A stretch of DNA of 64,000 bases. Origin: Plazaster borealis. Its lineage: Eukaryota > Echinodermata > Asteroidea > Forcipulatida > Labidiasteridae. This document shows positions 49,108 to 60,700 of this stretch, piece by piece. The notes under the pieces were generated by a model. That model was not told where the DNA came from and made no database searches. It worked only from the letters and a program-made list of their open reading frames with translations. The position numbers and the translations under genes were made by a program. Each line of letters starts with the position of its first letter. The first letter of the stretch is position 1. The stretch lies in the NCBI GenBank assembly GCA_021014325.1, contig CM037462.1:14900135-14964134 (forward strand). Reading direction: 5' to 3'.

Positions 49108-49245
49108 CAGGGCTTGGAGACACTGGTGGCCGTGGCCCCTTCCGAAGTTTCCCAAAGACTTTTCCCAGAGATTTTTTACAATGGAAGTGCCCTTTGCAAA
49201 ATGAAAATGGCCTTGCCCTCTCAAAGATGAAATTCCAGGCCAGAT
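49108..49245. repeat. GTGCCC-type interspersed repeat
   Basis: CAGGGCTTGGAGACACTGG to TGAAATTCCAGGCC, with AAGTGCCCTTTGCAAAATGA inside. About 140 bp after the DMAP1 stop codon in its direction of transcription. Confidence 0.6.
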
Positions 49246-49327
49246 GCCAACTTTTTTATGAAGCTATCTCTCTCTCCAGCTGAAGAAATTATGAGCTGTG
49301 ACCCTGGTCCACTACTTTCTGAGGATA

Positions 49328-49333
49328 TTTATT
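49328..49333 (-). promoter_or_regulatory. Candidate poly(A) signal for DMAP1
   Basis: AATAAA on the minus strand, about 53 bases after the DMAP1 stop codon. A T-rich stretch lies just upstream. Well placed for the real signal. Confidence 0.55.
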
Positions 49334-49385
49334 CAATGAAATAACAAAACAAAAAAGACGACCTTCTTTTCGTAGGAAAGAGTCC

Positions 49386-49445
49386 TCATAATTTCTTGAT
49401 TTTCTTGACTACTGGTGGCAGCTCAATGGATGTCCGTCTTTTGCG
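49386..49445 (-). CDS. DMAP1: DMAP1 last exon: basic tail and stop
   Basis: RKRRTSIELPPVVKKIKKL then TGA. A basic tail with RKRR and VKK fits the family C-terminus and could be a nuclear localisation signal. Confidence 0.9.
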   Translation of the reverse strand, partial: RKRRTSIELPPVVKKIKKL

Positions 49446-51716
49446 CTGTTTTGAAGAAAAAAAAAGACAAATGTTAAAAATGTTTACATCTTAGCTTAGA
49501 AATAAATAAAATCTACTGCCAGCATCTTTTTTCAACGACTGTTGTATTTTACATTAAACTCGAACCAGGGACGAAGTGGTGAGAGGCGAGCACTTAACGT
49601 GCTAGCCATCCATGCCACCGATTGGTATGCCCACTTTAGGCATACCAAACAGAATCCACTGGTCTTTGTTTGTAGCAAAAATATGGTGCGAGTTTCCGTG
49701 CAAAAAGTAATAAGTATTTGTTGCAATAAATAGTTAATGGCCTAACATTTCGACCCTAGCGGAGTCTTTCTCAAAGGCTAAATGACAAGACAACACACAT
49801 GAACAGGTATATAAGTGTAACAAAAGCAGTCATACATTAATAGAGGCAGAGAGCAAACAGACAAGGCAACGGGTAAACAATGAATAGGGAGACAGAGGGG
49901 GGGGGGGTTTGGAGGGAGGGGGCTTGTCTGACCACAAGAAGTTGAAAACACAAAGGACAAGATCAAAGATATTTGTTGCAAGCACAAATTCTAGCGCGGT
50001 GGATCGATCGCCCTAAAATAAGAAGTTTTTCCAATTGTACGCGTTTGTGTATAATTGTTTTTATCTGAGCGCCGTAAAACAAAGTTTGCAAAGTTGTGAA
50101 GCATGTGCACGGAGGGGAGTCTGGCTTATAGTAGCCCTAACCCATAGACAACGGACCTGTTTGTAGCGAAGATACTCAGGGGATTCCAGTCAGCGCCGAT
50201 GCAAATTTTCATTAATTATTAAGACCAGTCATTTTAAGACATAAAAATCATGTAACATCAACTTACAGGTGTTGAAGGCGATGTGGTGACAACATCAATG
50301 ATTTCTGACACCTGTGGGAAACAATGATATTACATTACTTTTTAATTGAGAGAAAACAACACACAGAAAAACAACACACAGTAACAAAAAAATGGCCATG
50401 CACACACAATGGAAAAATAACCCACCAAAATAAAAAAATAAAAACTTAATAATAATGTGATCCTTCTAAGAGCAAATACATCTAAAATCTGGTTTAAAAA
50501 GGAAAAAGATAAAGTATGAGAATGGTTTGAAGCAATGGTTTATAAATATATATCTCTAGGGTTTACTTTTTAACTTTTTATTATAGGCCTGCTCTTTCTC
50601 TATGGTATACCGTTTACTCTTTTTAACTTTGGTGTTTATTGTTGTGTGTTTTTATGTTTAAGGTGTGTTTTTATGTATAAGGCCACATAAATTTGCCATA
50701 CAGGGACAATAAAGTTTTATTGTCTTGAATTGTATTGTATTGTCTTGTCTTGTATTGTATTGTATTGTTTGGGACAGTTTTCACTCCTACGCCAAGAAAG
50801 GAAGAGACAGGGAGAAAAGGAAGTTGGGGGAAAAAAACACAAATCATTTCCTGACCTTCTTATTCTTGTTGGATTGGTCATCGGAGGCATCCTCCATCTT
50901 GACGACCACGCCTTCCTCCTCCAGCAACATCGGTAACATCTCAATGGGATCCTCCATGGGCGGCATGGCGTTGATCAGCGACAAGGCTGACGAGGGGAGC
51001 TTCCCGGGAGCTAGAGCCTCGTAGCGATGGCGTAGAGTCTGAAGTTCAAACTCGCAGTTGGCGTGGGCCAACTTGAGCTCATAAAGAAGAACCATGTCAG
51101 ACCTTTGGAATGGAATGAGGATATGGCTATGAGATTAAAGTGCAAGAACTTTGTGGGTGAAAATTAAAAGACAAACTGTATCATTAAATTGATACCAAGT
51201 AAAAAAAACTGCATTTTTTCCATTCTCCAGCATCGTCACTAGCACTAAGGTAAAGTCTCAAAAGTCAGGCACGTTCTAGGAGCGATACATCCGCAATCCA
51301 GTGGACCGCTAGAACGTTCTGCTGGACCGGCGATTAATGATCACTCAGATGCAGGGTGTCTTTGTTCGGTCGTTTTTTGCACTTGGGGTCGAACGAATGA
51401 CCGTTGAAGAAATTGAGAACAAAATTGTCCGTTCGTGCTGCAGTTTTAAAACACCGCGATATAGATTTGGCGTCTTTTGTGTATTTTCTGCATAATATCT
51501 CGTACCACCGTACTCAGATGTGAAAATGCGCAAAATGTGTACAGGTTGGCAGGTCTGCTTATCTGATCCATTAAGAACGTTCCTACCGTTCCGACTTTTG
51601 ATACGCTCCGTAACAGCCAAAGAAAGTAAATAAAGACAGACCCCCAAGGTAAGGCCGAGTCCCAATTGGCTGCTACAGCTATGGCTAGATTTCTGCGTCC
51701 TCATGCATTCAATCAC

Positions 51717-51771
<55 letters not shown>

Positions 51772-54700
51772 TACAAAATTTATAAAGCACCTAAATCAAA
51801 GGTTTGCTCAAAGGCGCTGAAGTATAATATGAAGAATAGTATGTCCTTAGCAACACTTGTAACCGTAGCTAGATCTACCAGTTGGGATATGGCCTCAGGC
51901 TGTTGGAAGCAATGACTTATGGCTGTGGCTCTGGCTAGACCACTTCATGTGCCCATTTTTCAACATATTCAATAATAATAATAACAATAATACTGAGTTC
52001 TTATAAAGCGCTTTATTAAACCCGATGGGCGTCTCGAAGCACTTAGTATTTTTTCCTGCAAGGAATGCAGACCTACGTTTTGAAGTATGAGACCTATTCA
52101 TTTATATAGCACCATGTAATGGTTTACAAGATGCTGTGGCGCAATATGCTGCCGATCAAATCAGGAACACCGGGGCGAACCCCTTCCCTTTACGATAAGT
52201 GCACTGGGTTCTTTTACGTGCATTACACAACACACATGACCTACGGCTTTACGTCCCATCCAAAGGAAGCTAACAATCATAACAGGGTAGAACCCCAAAG
52301 ACATACCGTATCAGCAAATTGTAAGAAAGTCAAAACAGACCAACAGATAAACACATACAAGAAGACAAATAGACAAACAGATTTACAAGACGGACCTGAG
52401 TTCATTATAAAGCAGACTGATGTCCTCTGTTGGCATGGGTTGGATGGGTATCCCCAGCTCATCCAGGAGGTGTTCTATGGCTTTGGTTTTCTTCTGACCG
52501 ACTGAAGACGGCAACTTCATCTACATCAAGAAAGTGTGCAAACGGTTATTGTCAAAAAGTGCTGTCCAAAATTGAGTGATAATGAACTAAAATAACCCTC
52601 CTACTCTTGGTAACATTCTCCAGAGTGAGTTAATCAACCATTTAAAATCATTCACATAATAATAATAATAATTATTAGATGTATTGAGCACCTCAAGCTT
52701 ATCCGACACAAAGCGCTTAAAGGCACTGAACACGTTTGGTAATTGTCAAAGACCAGTGTTCTCACTTGGTGTATCCCAACATATGCATAAAATAACAAGC
52801 CTGTGAAAATTTGGGCTCAATTGGTCATCGAAGTTGCAAGAAAATGATGAAAGAAAAAACACCCTTGTTGTACAAATTTGTGTGCTTTCAGATAGGAATA
52901 AAACTTCTTGTAAGAAGTTTTTATTATTCCAGTGAGAAATTACCTCTTTCTCAAAAACTACGTTACTTCAGAGGGAGTCGTTTCTCACAATGTTTTATAC
53001 TATCAACAGCTCTCTGTTACTCGTTACCAAGTAACTTTTTATGCTAATATATATTTTGAGTAATTACCAAACGTAGTATAGCCTTGATCAAGGCGTTGGA
53101 GTTTTTTCTCAATTTTATTATATTGTTTTCATTTTTATTTTATTTGCGCCGCGCTACACACCCGAGCTACCAACCCGAGCTACCAACCCGCCCGAGCTGT
53201 GTGCATGGTGTCTGTGTGTTCAGTATACGGTGCGCGCGTGGTCGTGTGAGCTGTATGCGCCACTCACCGATCAACGCCTTGACGTTTCTGTCTCCCCGCC
53301 GATGACTCATTACTATAATGCGCGCGAAAGGCGAGACCCCATTGGTCAGTGGCGGAAGTCTTGTTTACTCATTCTTATGAATATGCATGCAGAATCCAGA
53401 TGTGTCTACACTGGCGCGCCGGTTTGAATTTGGGAATACTTTGTTATAATAATACCTATCTGAAAATGTTGCGTATTCTCCTCAGCTGAGCGAGACAATG
53501 AGGGCATGGAATTAAACAAATGAGGTTGCGTGGATCGATTTGTTACATACACTACATACACCATTTTCCAGCAGGAAGACGCTTTCTGATGTATTTTTCG
53601 TAGTGACGTATTGGCCCGATTGACCATCTACTGTCTCCATCTTGCATCATTAAACAGTGATTTAATCATTGTTGGTGCATTCATTGGAGGTAGAATATAC
53701 AAAACAAAGACCTCAATAAACTACCATTATTGATTGTTTCATCATGAAGGCATATAGCTCATTGCACTTTTCATATCATTTGGGCCGCCCCACTAAAAAA
53801 GAGCTGCCTAACCAAATTTCCCAAGTACATTCACTAGAATAGGGTAGCTAAAAATCTATTTCACATGTATCATGTGTGGCTGTATCCTGTCAATTTTTGT
53901 TTGGCAGTAAATTCTTATAAGACCCTGTCTGAGAACAATTCAAAAGTATGAAGACGGTGTGGCTGCACAGAGTCGGACTTCGAGAGGACATGTCAGGAAA
54001 AGACAGATGCAGAAACTACATCAACTCCAGAATTAATAACCAAAAGAATGGCGAGTGATCAGGGTAGTCCAATGAGGGAACTTGAGTGCAGCGCAAAAAG
54101 CTCCAGGGGCCGCGCCCGGGTTCAGCACTTGTGAGCTGACTCTGACCAGCCTCGCAGATTACCGGTCAAAAATGGCTGAGACAATGCTACACACAAACGC
54201 CATTAAGTCGGTAACTACTCACATCGCATCACATACAGCAAGCATGATATTGATATGGTACAAAGGTCATAGTGAGAGAAGCTCGTGATTGGACGTCAAA
54301 ATGAATAATTCATTTGCTTCCCATCCTGTGTTGTCTGCAATAGGTCTGACGAAAGATTTAAATATTCATGAGCTGCATACTAGCATATCCAAGAGCCCCC
54401 CCATTTTCGTCCAATATTGGACGAAAATATCAAGAAACACATTAAACCCGGAAGTTACAGACCCGTCAAGGCTGTCGGCCTGACGGCCTCCGCATGCGGA
54501 GAGTGGTACGAGTGCGGATGACCTGCGCACAGTGTGTGTACAGGCGTCGTACGACGTGATACACACACAGTGTATACGGGTGGGTCGTGCGATGCGATAC
54601 ACACCTTACGCACACACATATCCATACGGGTGTGTTTACGGCATCTTTTTTGGAGTGAAAAATGCGACTGCCTTGATCAAGGCTAAACGTAGTACAGTGC

Positions 54701-57700
54701 CTTTAACAACATTAACAATTCTTAACAAATAAAAAGAGACTAAATTTGAAAAGACAATAGAGCAACATTATTATCGATAATCAAATCTTTCATAAACAGG
54801 AAGAGGTGACCGGGGGGTTATTAGGTCAGAAGGAACGGTCCAATACGTCAGCCCATCCCGGCACTTTTGGATGAGGTGCTGGGACCGAGCGAACGATTGA
54901 CCACAAAATAAATCAATCTTGATTGCTACAGAAAATGAAATTGCAATATATATGCCTATAACAATAACAAAAACCCATCAATCCTTGCAGTATATTGAAA
55001 ATCAGACGCTAACTCTAGCAAACGAAACAGAATTACTTTACACCACAAACACTGGACTAGTAACAAAAGAAATATCAAAAATACTTAATAATTTATACAG
55101 ACAACCAAGTGTTCAGTAACTACTTTCTTTTTATTACAAAGAGACAAAGAATCTTACCTTTTGGCTTCTGAGGTAAACTCCCGACTGCTTGAAATCTGGA
55201 AACTTAATTCCTCCAGTTTCCAGAATTTGCTGTATCAAAAAAATTGGATAATACAAAATGAGTCAAATTAGAGAAAATCATGCATTTCGTGAAGTGGCAA
55301 ATCTGCACTACAACCCAAAGTTTGGAGAAAATCACATTAAAAGTTGAACTATTTTTCAAACTCCTGTTTCAGAGACTGCATAGGTGTTTTTCTGTTCAAT
55401 TTTACTACCAACACAAAGCTGACTTCTACAGTCATACAGAACTGTCAATATGTTTTCAATCTTGCAATTTTTTGATGAGTTATCCTAAACACAATCGCCA
55501 TTTTGGGTAAAAATAACGTCATTCCTTTTCACAGCCACTCTAAAAGGAAGATGCCAAATAGAATACGGTGAAAAAAGAAAAATCATGTTAAGCGTCCCCG
55601 CCCGCTTCATTTTGAGAGGCCGCCTGCTTTTTTTTTTTTTTTACTAAAAAAAAAACCCTGATAAATTTTAACGATCTCATTATTTTGGTCTCATTTTCTG
55701 TTGCATCTTGCCCATAAGAAGCCAATATGTCATTTCCTGGGTCCAAGTGGCAGCCAATTTGAACCATCTTGAAAAATAGCCCGGCCGGTTGTCTTAAAAA
55801 ATGAGTCGGGCGGCCATTTTTTGAAAAAAAAGAAGAAAAAAAAAAAACCCTCCTCGTTTCTTTTTCGAGGCAGGATGCTGAACATGTTTTTTTTTTTTTT
55901 TTTTGCCTAATAAGCAACTGTGGAACCAGGGACATTTAGGAAACGGACAAACTTACTTTAGAGCTTCCTTCCAATTCTTTTCTTGATTTGTTCTGAGGAA
56001 GTAGAATCTTTTTCTTGGTTATCTTTCGCTCAGTCCGGCGCAGCTCTGCATTGTTATCTGCCGCTGTGATTAGTTTCTGGAGATCCTGGGTTTTCTTCTC
56101 GCGTTCTTTCTTTCTCAACTCGATCTTCTTGAGTTCTGCAATCAGCATCTCTTCCTCCTCTACCTGATCGGATAAAAATTGTCTTAAGAAATTAAATTAA
56201 CTGTTCTCAAGTTGTGAAAGAGGGGCTCCAAGGTCAAATTCAGTTTTGTGATTCAAAATTTCCAATAAATAGAGTCATCATCAAAGTGGAAAACAAATTA
56301 CAACAAGGATGAGATTTGAGGAATTTAAAAATTCCTGAAAAGTACCTTGTGGACCTGTGTTCCCCTTATGTTAGACACAGAACCTCCCAGATGTTTAAAG
56401 TTCAGGAGGTTTACAGACTCTGTGCATCACTAGAAATACAAAAACTACAGGTTTGGATACAATGTTGACTATTTCTTTCTCCCTTTGGCGACTACTTTAC
56501 TTCTTTCAAGAAGGCTCAAGGTTTAAGAAAATCCTGAAAACAGGAAAAATCCTGAGAAATCACCTGCCTGATTACAAGTCTCTAAAATCCCACGTTAAAA
56601 TGGTGTAAACTGTCATTTTATTTGATACTCTTTCAGAGCGAAATTTGAAACAAGACGTCATCAAACACAAATGGGTCTGTACATTCATAACAGGAATTTT
56701 CGCGCCAGTCAAAAGGTCAGATTCAATGCCATTTTGGTTGAATATCATCAAAATTCAGGAATTAACTACTAATCCTCTGCGAACAAAATGTACAGACCAT
56801 TTATTTGAAATGTGACCTCATCGAACGTTTTGGGATTTCAGCAAAAAATTGCACTTGAAGGGTATCAAACACAGTGGCATTTTACATCTTTTTAACACAC
56901 GTGAAAGACCGTGTGCGCCTAGTCTTGGCTCAAGGTGTTGGCTTTTTAATACATTTTTTAGTAAAGCGCCCTCTCTTGGTAGAACGGGACGACGACATGG
57001 GTAAGTATAATGGGACATCGCGCTTAACGAAAAATGAAAAACAACGGCTTTAATCAAAGACTAACGCGGAGCATTTTACCGGGTCTAGCCCCCGACTCAC
57101 GTGTCAAAATCAAATCGCAATTAAAGTACTTCCCGATGCCAGGTTCCCCTTCTCTGTGTGAGTGTTGTGCAGTAAAATTACTTGCTGCTCGATGTTGGAG
57201 GTAAAAAAAAACCCCCAAAACGCAGGCCGGCCACTCACGGTGGAGATGGGAAGAAAAGCGCGGAATGGGAAAATAAAAAATGCGGATTTCCGCGTAAACG
57301 CGGAAGTCTCACATGCCTGTGTTTAAGGGAGAACACTGGTAAAGCATTAATGCAAACCCTGACCTGTTCTTGAGTGCGATTGAACAATCTCAGCAGCTGT
57401 TCCTTCCTCTTCCTTTCATGTTCAGCGTCGTACACCTGCGCTGCTCTATTACTCAGGCTAGGATCAGCTCGAGCCTTGGCCAATTTGTTGATGATGTTGT
57501 AATAGCGTTCCTTCATATCTTCAATACTACGCTTCTGCAAAGTATCCACACCACAAATCAATGTTTAAGAGCTGCTGAGAGTTCACAAATATTAATTAAA
57601 TACATCTGCTGAGCTAAAACAGTTTTCAAAAAATCTGGTACTATTAACCCTCCTACTATCAGTGTGTTTCTTGAGACAACCAGCCCATACCTATTTTAAG

Positions 57701-60700
57701 ACACACACATCTGAGCTCCCCATTAACACTAGCCCGGTGTACATTGTCTAGTAAAAATTGCTACCGGCTAGTAAACACCACTTCTCAACTTGCCCTGTGG
57801 GCTACTAAAAACTGTGCAACCTACTTGTTTTAAATGCTCCAATATTTCTTCCTCTTCAGATGTGACTAATAAATTGTTAACATGTGTTAATTTATTGTTG
57901 AGTGTGTGAATGTAACTTCATTTGACCATTTAACTGGTTGTGATCGCTGCCATTAATACATCAGAAAGATACATTTATGACGATGCATGTTTAAAATCTG
58001 GGCTACTAAAACTTCCTAGGGGCAAGTAAAATGCACAGTTTACTAGCCCGGTGGGATACTTTACGAAAAGCTGAAGTGCAGGGCCTGCACATGCCGGTGT
58101 AGAGAATACAACCATTGCCCAAAGTGCTTCAATGAGAGTCTGTAAGCATAAAAACTTGCTAAGCACAGAAATATATTGCTTAGCAGAAATAGGTTACCAG
58201 CCAAAATACCACACAGTTTACATTGCTGCGATTGGTACCTTACTCAATTCTTGCTTAGCAAAGATATTTGCTAAGCAGAATTATCTGCTTAACAGCTTTA
58301 TGAAATTGGGCCCAGGTTCTCAACCTTGGTCAATTTCAGCAGTGGCAATCTGTGGCACGGATTGATCACCCATACAAATACAATGACAGGAAAGTGTGGC
58401 ATGGGTTACTTCGTCGTTAAGTGCATTGCACATGGGAGATTTTGAGTCTTCTTCGAGTATGCACAGTTATAATGACTACTATACACATATGATGTCAATG
58501 TTGCTGGGAACATATTTCTGTTAAGATTATGTTTGAAAATGTATGTACCTTATTGATACCTGTAATCAGAAAATTAAGCTTTTCAAAATCATTTCCTAAG
58601 CACAAATCATTTCCTAAGCACAAATAAGCAAGAAACCACTCACTAACAATGGACATTGCACGTAATTTTGGCAGGTTACCTGTACTTTAACTGCTAAGCT
58701 CAATCTTGTTCTGTGCTAAGCAATTTTAGAAAAATTGTGGAGATGAATGAGGACTCCAAGTGACAAGATCAAGAACATTGAACGTAAAAGACATACAGAC
58801 AGGAAGAGATTGACAAACAGAGCATCGGATAGGGTGTTGTGGCCGAGCGGTTAAGAGCATCAAATTCAAGTTCTGATGGTTAAGTCATCAGGTTGTGGGT
58901 TTGAATCCCGGTCATGACACTTGTGTCCTTGAGCAAGACACTTAACTATAATTCCTTCTCTTCACCCAGGGTATAAATGGGTACCTGCGAGGGTAGAGGT
59001 TGATATTGTGTTTGAAAAAGCCTTTGGAGCGCCATGGCAGCCCAGGGCTGTTTACTCCCCAGGGAGCTGAGAAAGATTACTGGAATGTTATTGGCCCAAT
59101 GACCAGGGCACTAATCTAAAGCGCATTGATACGTTTATTGTAATATGCGCTATATAAGAACTTATTATTATTATTATTATCAGAGACGGATACTCAAACA
59201 AGGTGACAACTTCTTTCACCAAGAGTAGTTTGATACCCACAGGGGTGAGAGTCACTGCTGACCCAAAATTCTGAAACTGGGATCCAGATCTTAGGAGGTA
59301 CATTGAAATGATGGCATTTCCACATTTTGGTGACCCCTGGGGTCGATTTCACAAAACTCTTCCTAACTTAGGACTAGTCCTAGGCAATGCTAAGAGATAG
59401 GATTAGTCTTAAGTTAGGACCAGTACTTAAGACTAGTCCTATCTCTTAGCATTGCCTAGGACTAGTCCTAAGTTAGGAAGAGTTTTGTGAAATCGACCCC
59501 TGGAGTTATAGATCCAAAGGAGCTTTTGGGAACAGTATCCTCAGTGCTAGAGGATGTACATCAAAGAGCCTGACTTATTTAACGTGGAGAAAAAACACAG
59601 CATTTTTTGTTGATCACACAGACTTAAAAAAACTTAATTCAGATTACAAGTCTGCAATTACCTCATCCCTTTACCTACCCCATACGATGTGTAGTCGAAC
59701 CGGTCATGAACTACGACCCATCGCAAGTCAAAGCGGTTGCAGAGGTCAAAGAGATGGTCGGTAGCCTGCTTGGTCCATTTCTCATCATGTAAATGCAGCT
59801 GGTATTCTTGACTGGTGTACAGCGGCACAGACACCTCCTGTAGGAATACAAATTCTGAGCAATGAATGACTGCCCTGACATAAAGGATTTCAATACTTAA
59901 TAAAAAAACAAATATACAACAATACAAAACAAAATACCTCTCTGTGTCCCTATTACAGACCATCCCTTTTAAGGGAGTGCGAGTGCAATCACACTCCTCC
60001 AAACTTCTTAACCACTTCATGTTGGCTTGCGGTAACACCATGTGTATATCTACTTGCTAGGTAAATTTTGTTCTTTGAGAACTTGTCTTGCTTTTTATTC
60101 TACTGCCGCAGAGTAGAACATTCGGAATTCGGGAGACTTCTCAGTTCTGAAAAGAACTGTCCTGCTTATTAACTACTACCTGGGCGGGAGGTAGGAAATC
60201 GGGCAGGACTACTACTTTCGCTATGTGGATCGGGGGGACTTCTCGTTAATAACTACACTGCCGCGGAGTGAGTCTAAATACATGTAGGTCTCAACGTTTC
60301 GACTAGCTTGCTCTAGTCAGGATGACGTGTACACAAATTTTTCTGGAACGACTTACGGCGGCTGGTTTACAACTAGAATAACTTCGGAGCGCCCTCAGTT
60401 TTTTTTTCTGGCAGCCAGGCGGCTGACAGAAATATCCACCCGGACTTTTAACTGTGTAGCATGCACATGCATGCACCTACTACTGTGCTATGCTTTGTTT
60501 CACCCGTACAAAGAGGGACACCAGATACTGGAAAACACGCCTTGTGATATCCCTTTCCAGGGGTTGTTGTGTAACCCAAACTTACAGACCCCTGTTATGA
60601 TGTACAAATGTGGCATACAAGAAAGTACAGGCTCCCACCTTTGTTCGTCATTATATTCGGCTCAACGAAAGACAAGTCTGAGCGTTCCGAGATTCCAGCA

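Larger units (their letters stand above)
41074..49385. other. Convergent intergenic region, LEXM-like 3' end to DMAP1 3' end
   Basis: Contains the 3' UTRs of both genes and the elements listed between 41283 and 49245. 42160-43180, 44270-45140, 45550-46240, 47590-47860 and 48770-49100 hold no recognised gene. Open frames there are below 125 codons and lack family motifs. Confidence 0.6.
51103..52395 (-). other. DMAP1 intron with SINE and microsatellite
   Basis: 51605-51700 and 51840-51955 are parts of the GGCTACAG TIR/minisatellite family. They are split by a SINE-like 3' end with an ATCA microsatellite (51709-51830). 51970-52268 is a headless SINE. 51103-51600 shows nothing recognised. Confidence 0.6.
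52521..55157 (-). other. DMAP1 intron with split MITE
   Basis: Contains family A copy 8 (52721-54702) with its 1.6 kb insertion. 54710-55157 shows nothing recognised. Confidence 0.7.
57535..59678 (-). other. DMAP1 intron with repeats
   Basis: 57690-58100 is a repeat with two facing CTAGCCCGGTG words; 58122-58318 is a fold-back of the TTTATGAAATTGGGCCC type; 58833-59182 is a SINE; 59339-59500 is a long hairpin. 58380-58830 shows nothing recognised. Confidence 0.65.

Noticed and set aside
52811..53047. Recurring peptide with KTPLLYKFVCFQIGIK in family A elements (also 27594-27815, 41373-41612)
   Set aside because: It is a conserved frame of a non-autonomous MITE, broken in several copies and without transposase motifs.
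54402..54427. 26-bp perfect palindrome as a separate regulatory site
   Set aside because: It lies inside the 1.6 kb inserted element and is better seen as part of it.
55588..55935. 115-codon minus-strand frame
   Set aside because: It is made of A- and T-runs giving Lys and Phe stretches. It lies between DMAP1 exons and has no family motif.
58833..58920. Possible functional tRNA-Leu or tRNA-Ser gene
   Set aside because: A and B boxes are present, but the sequence continues into a SINE body, the acceptor stem does not pair, and several diverged copies exist.
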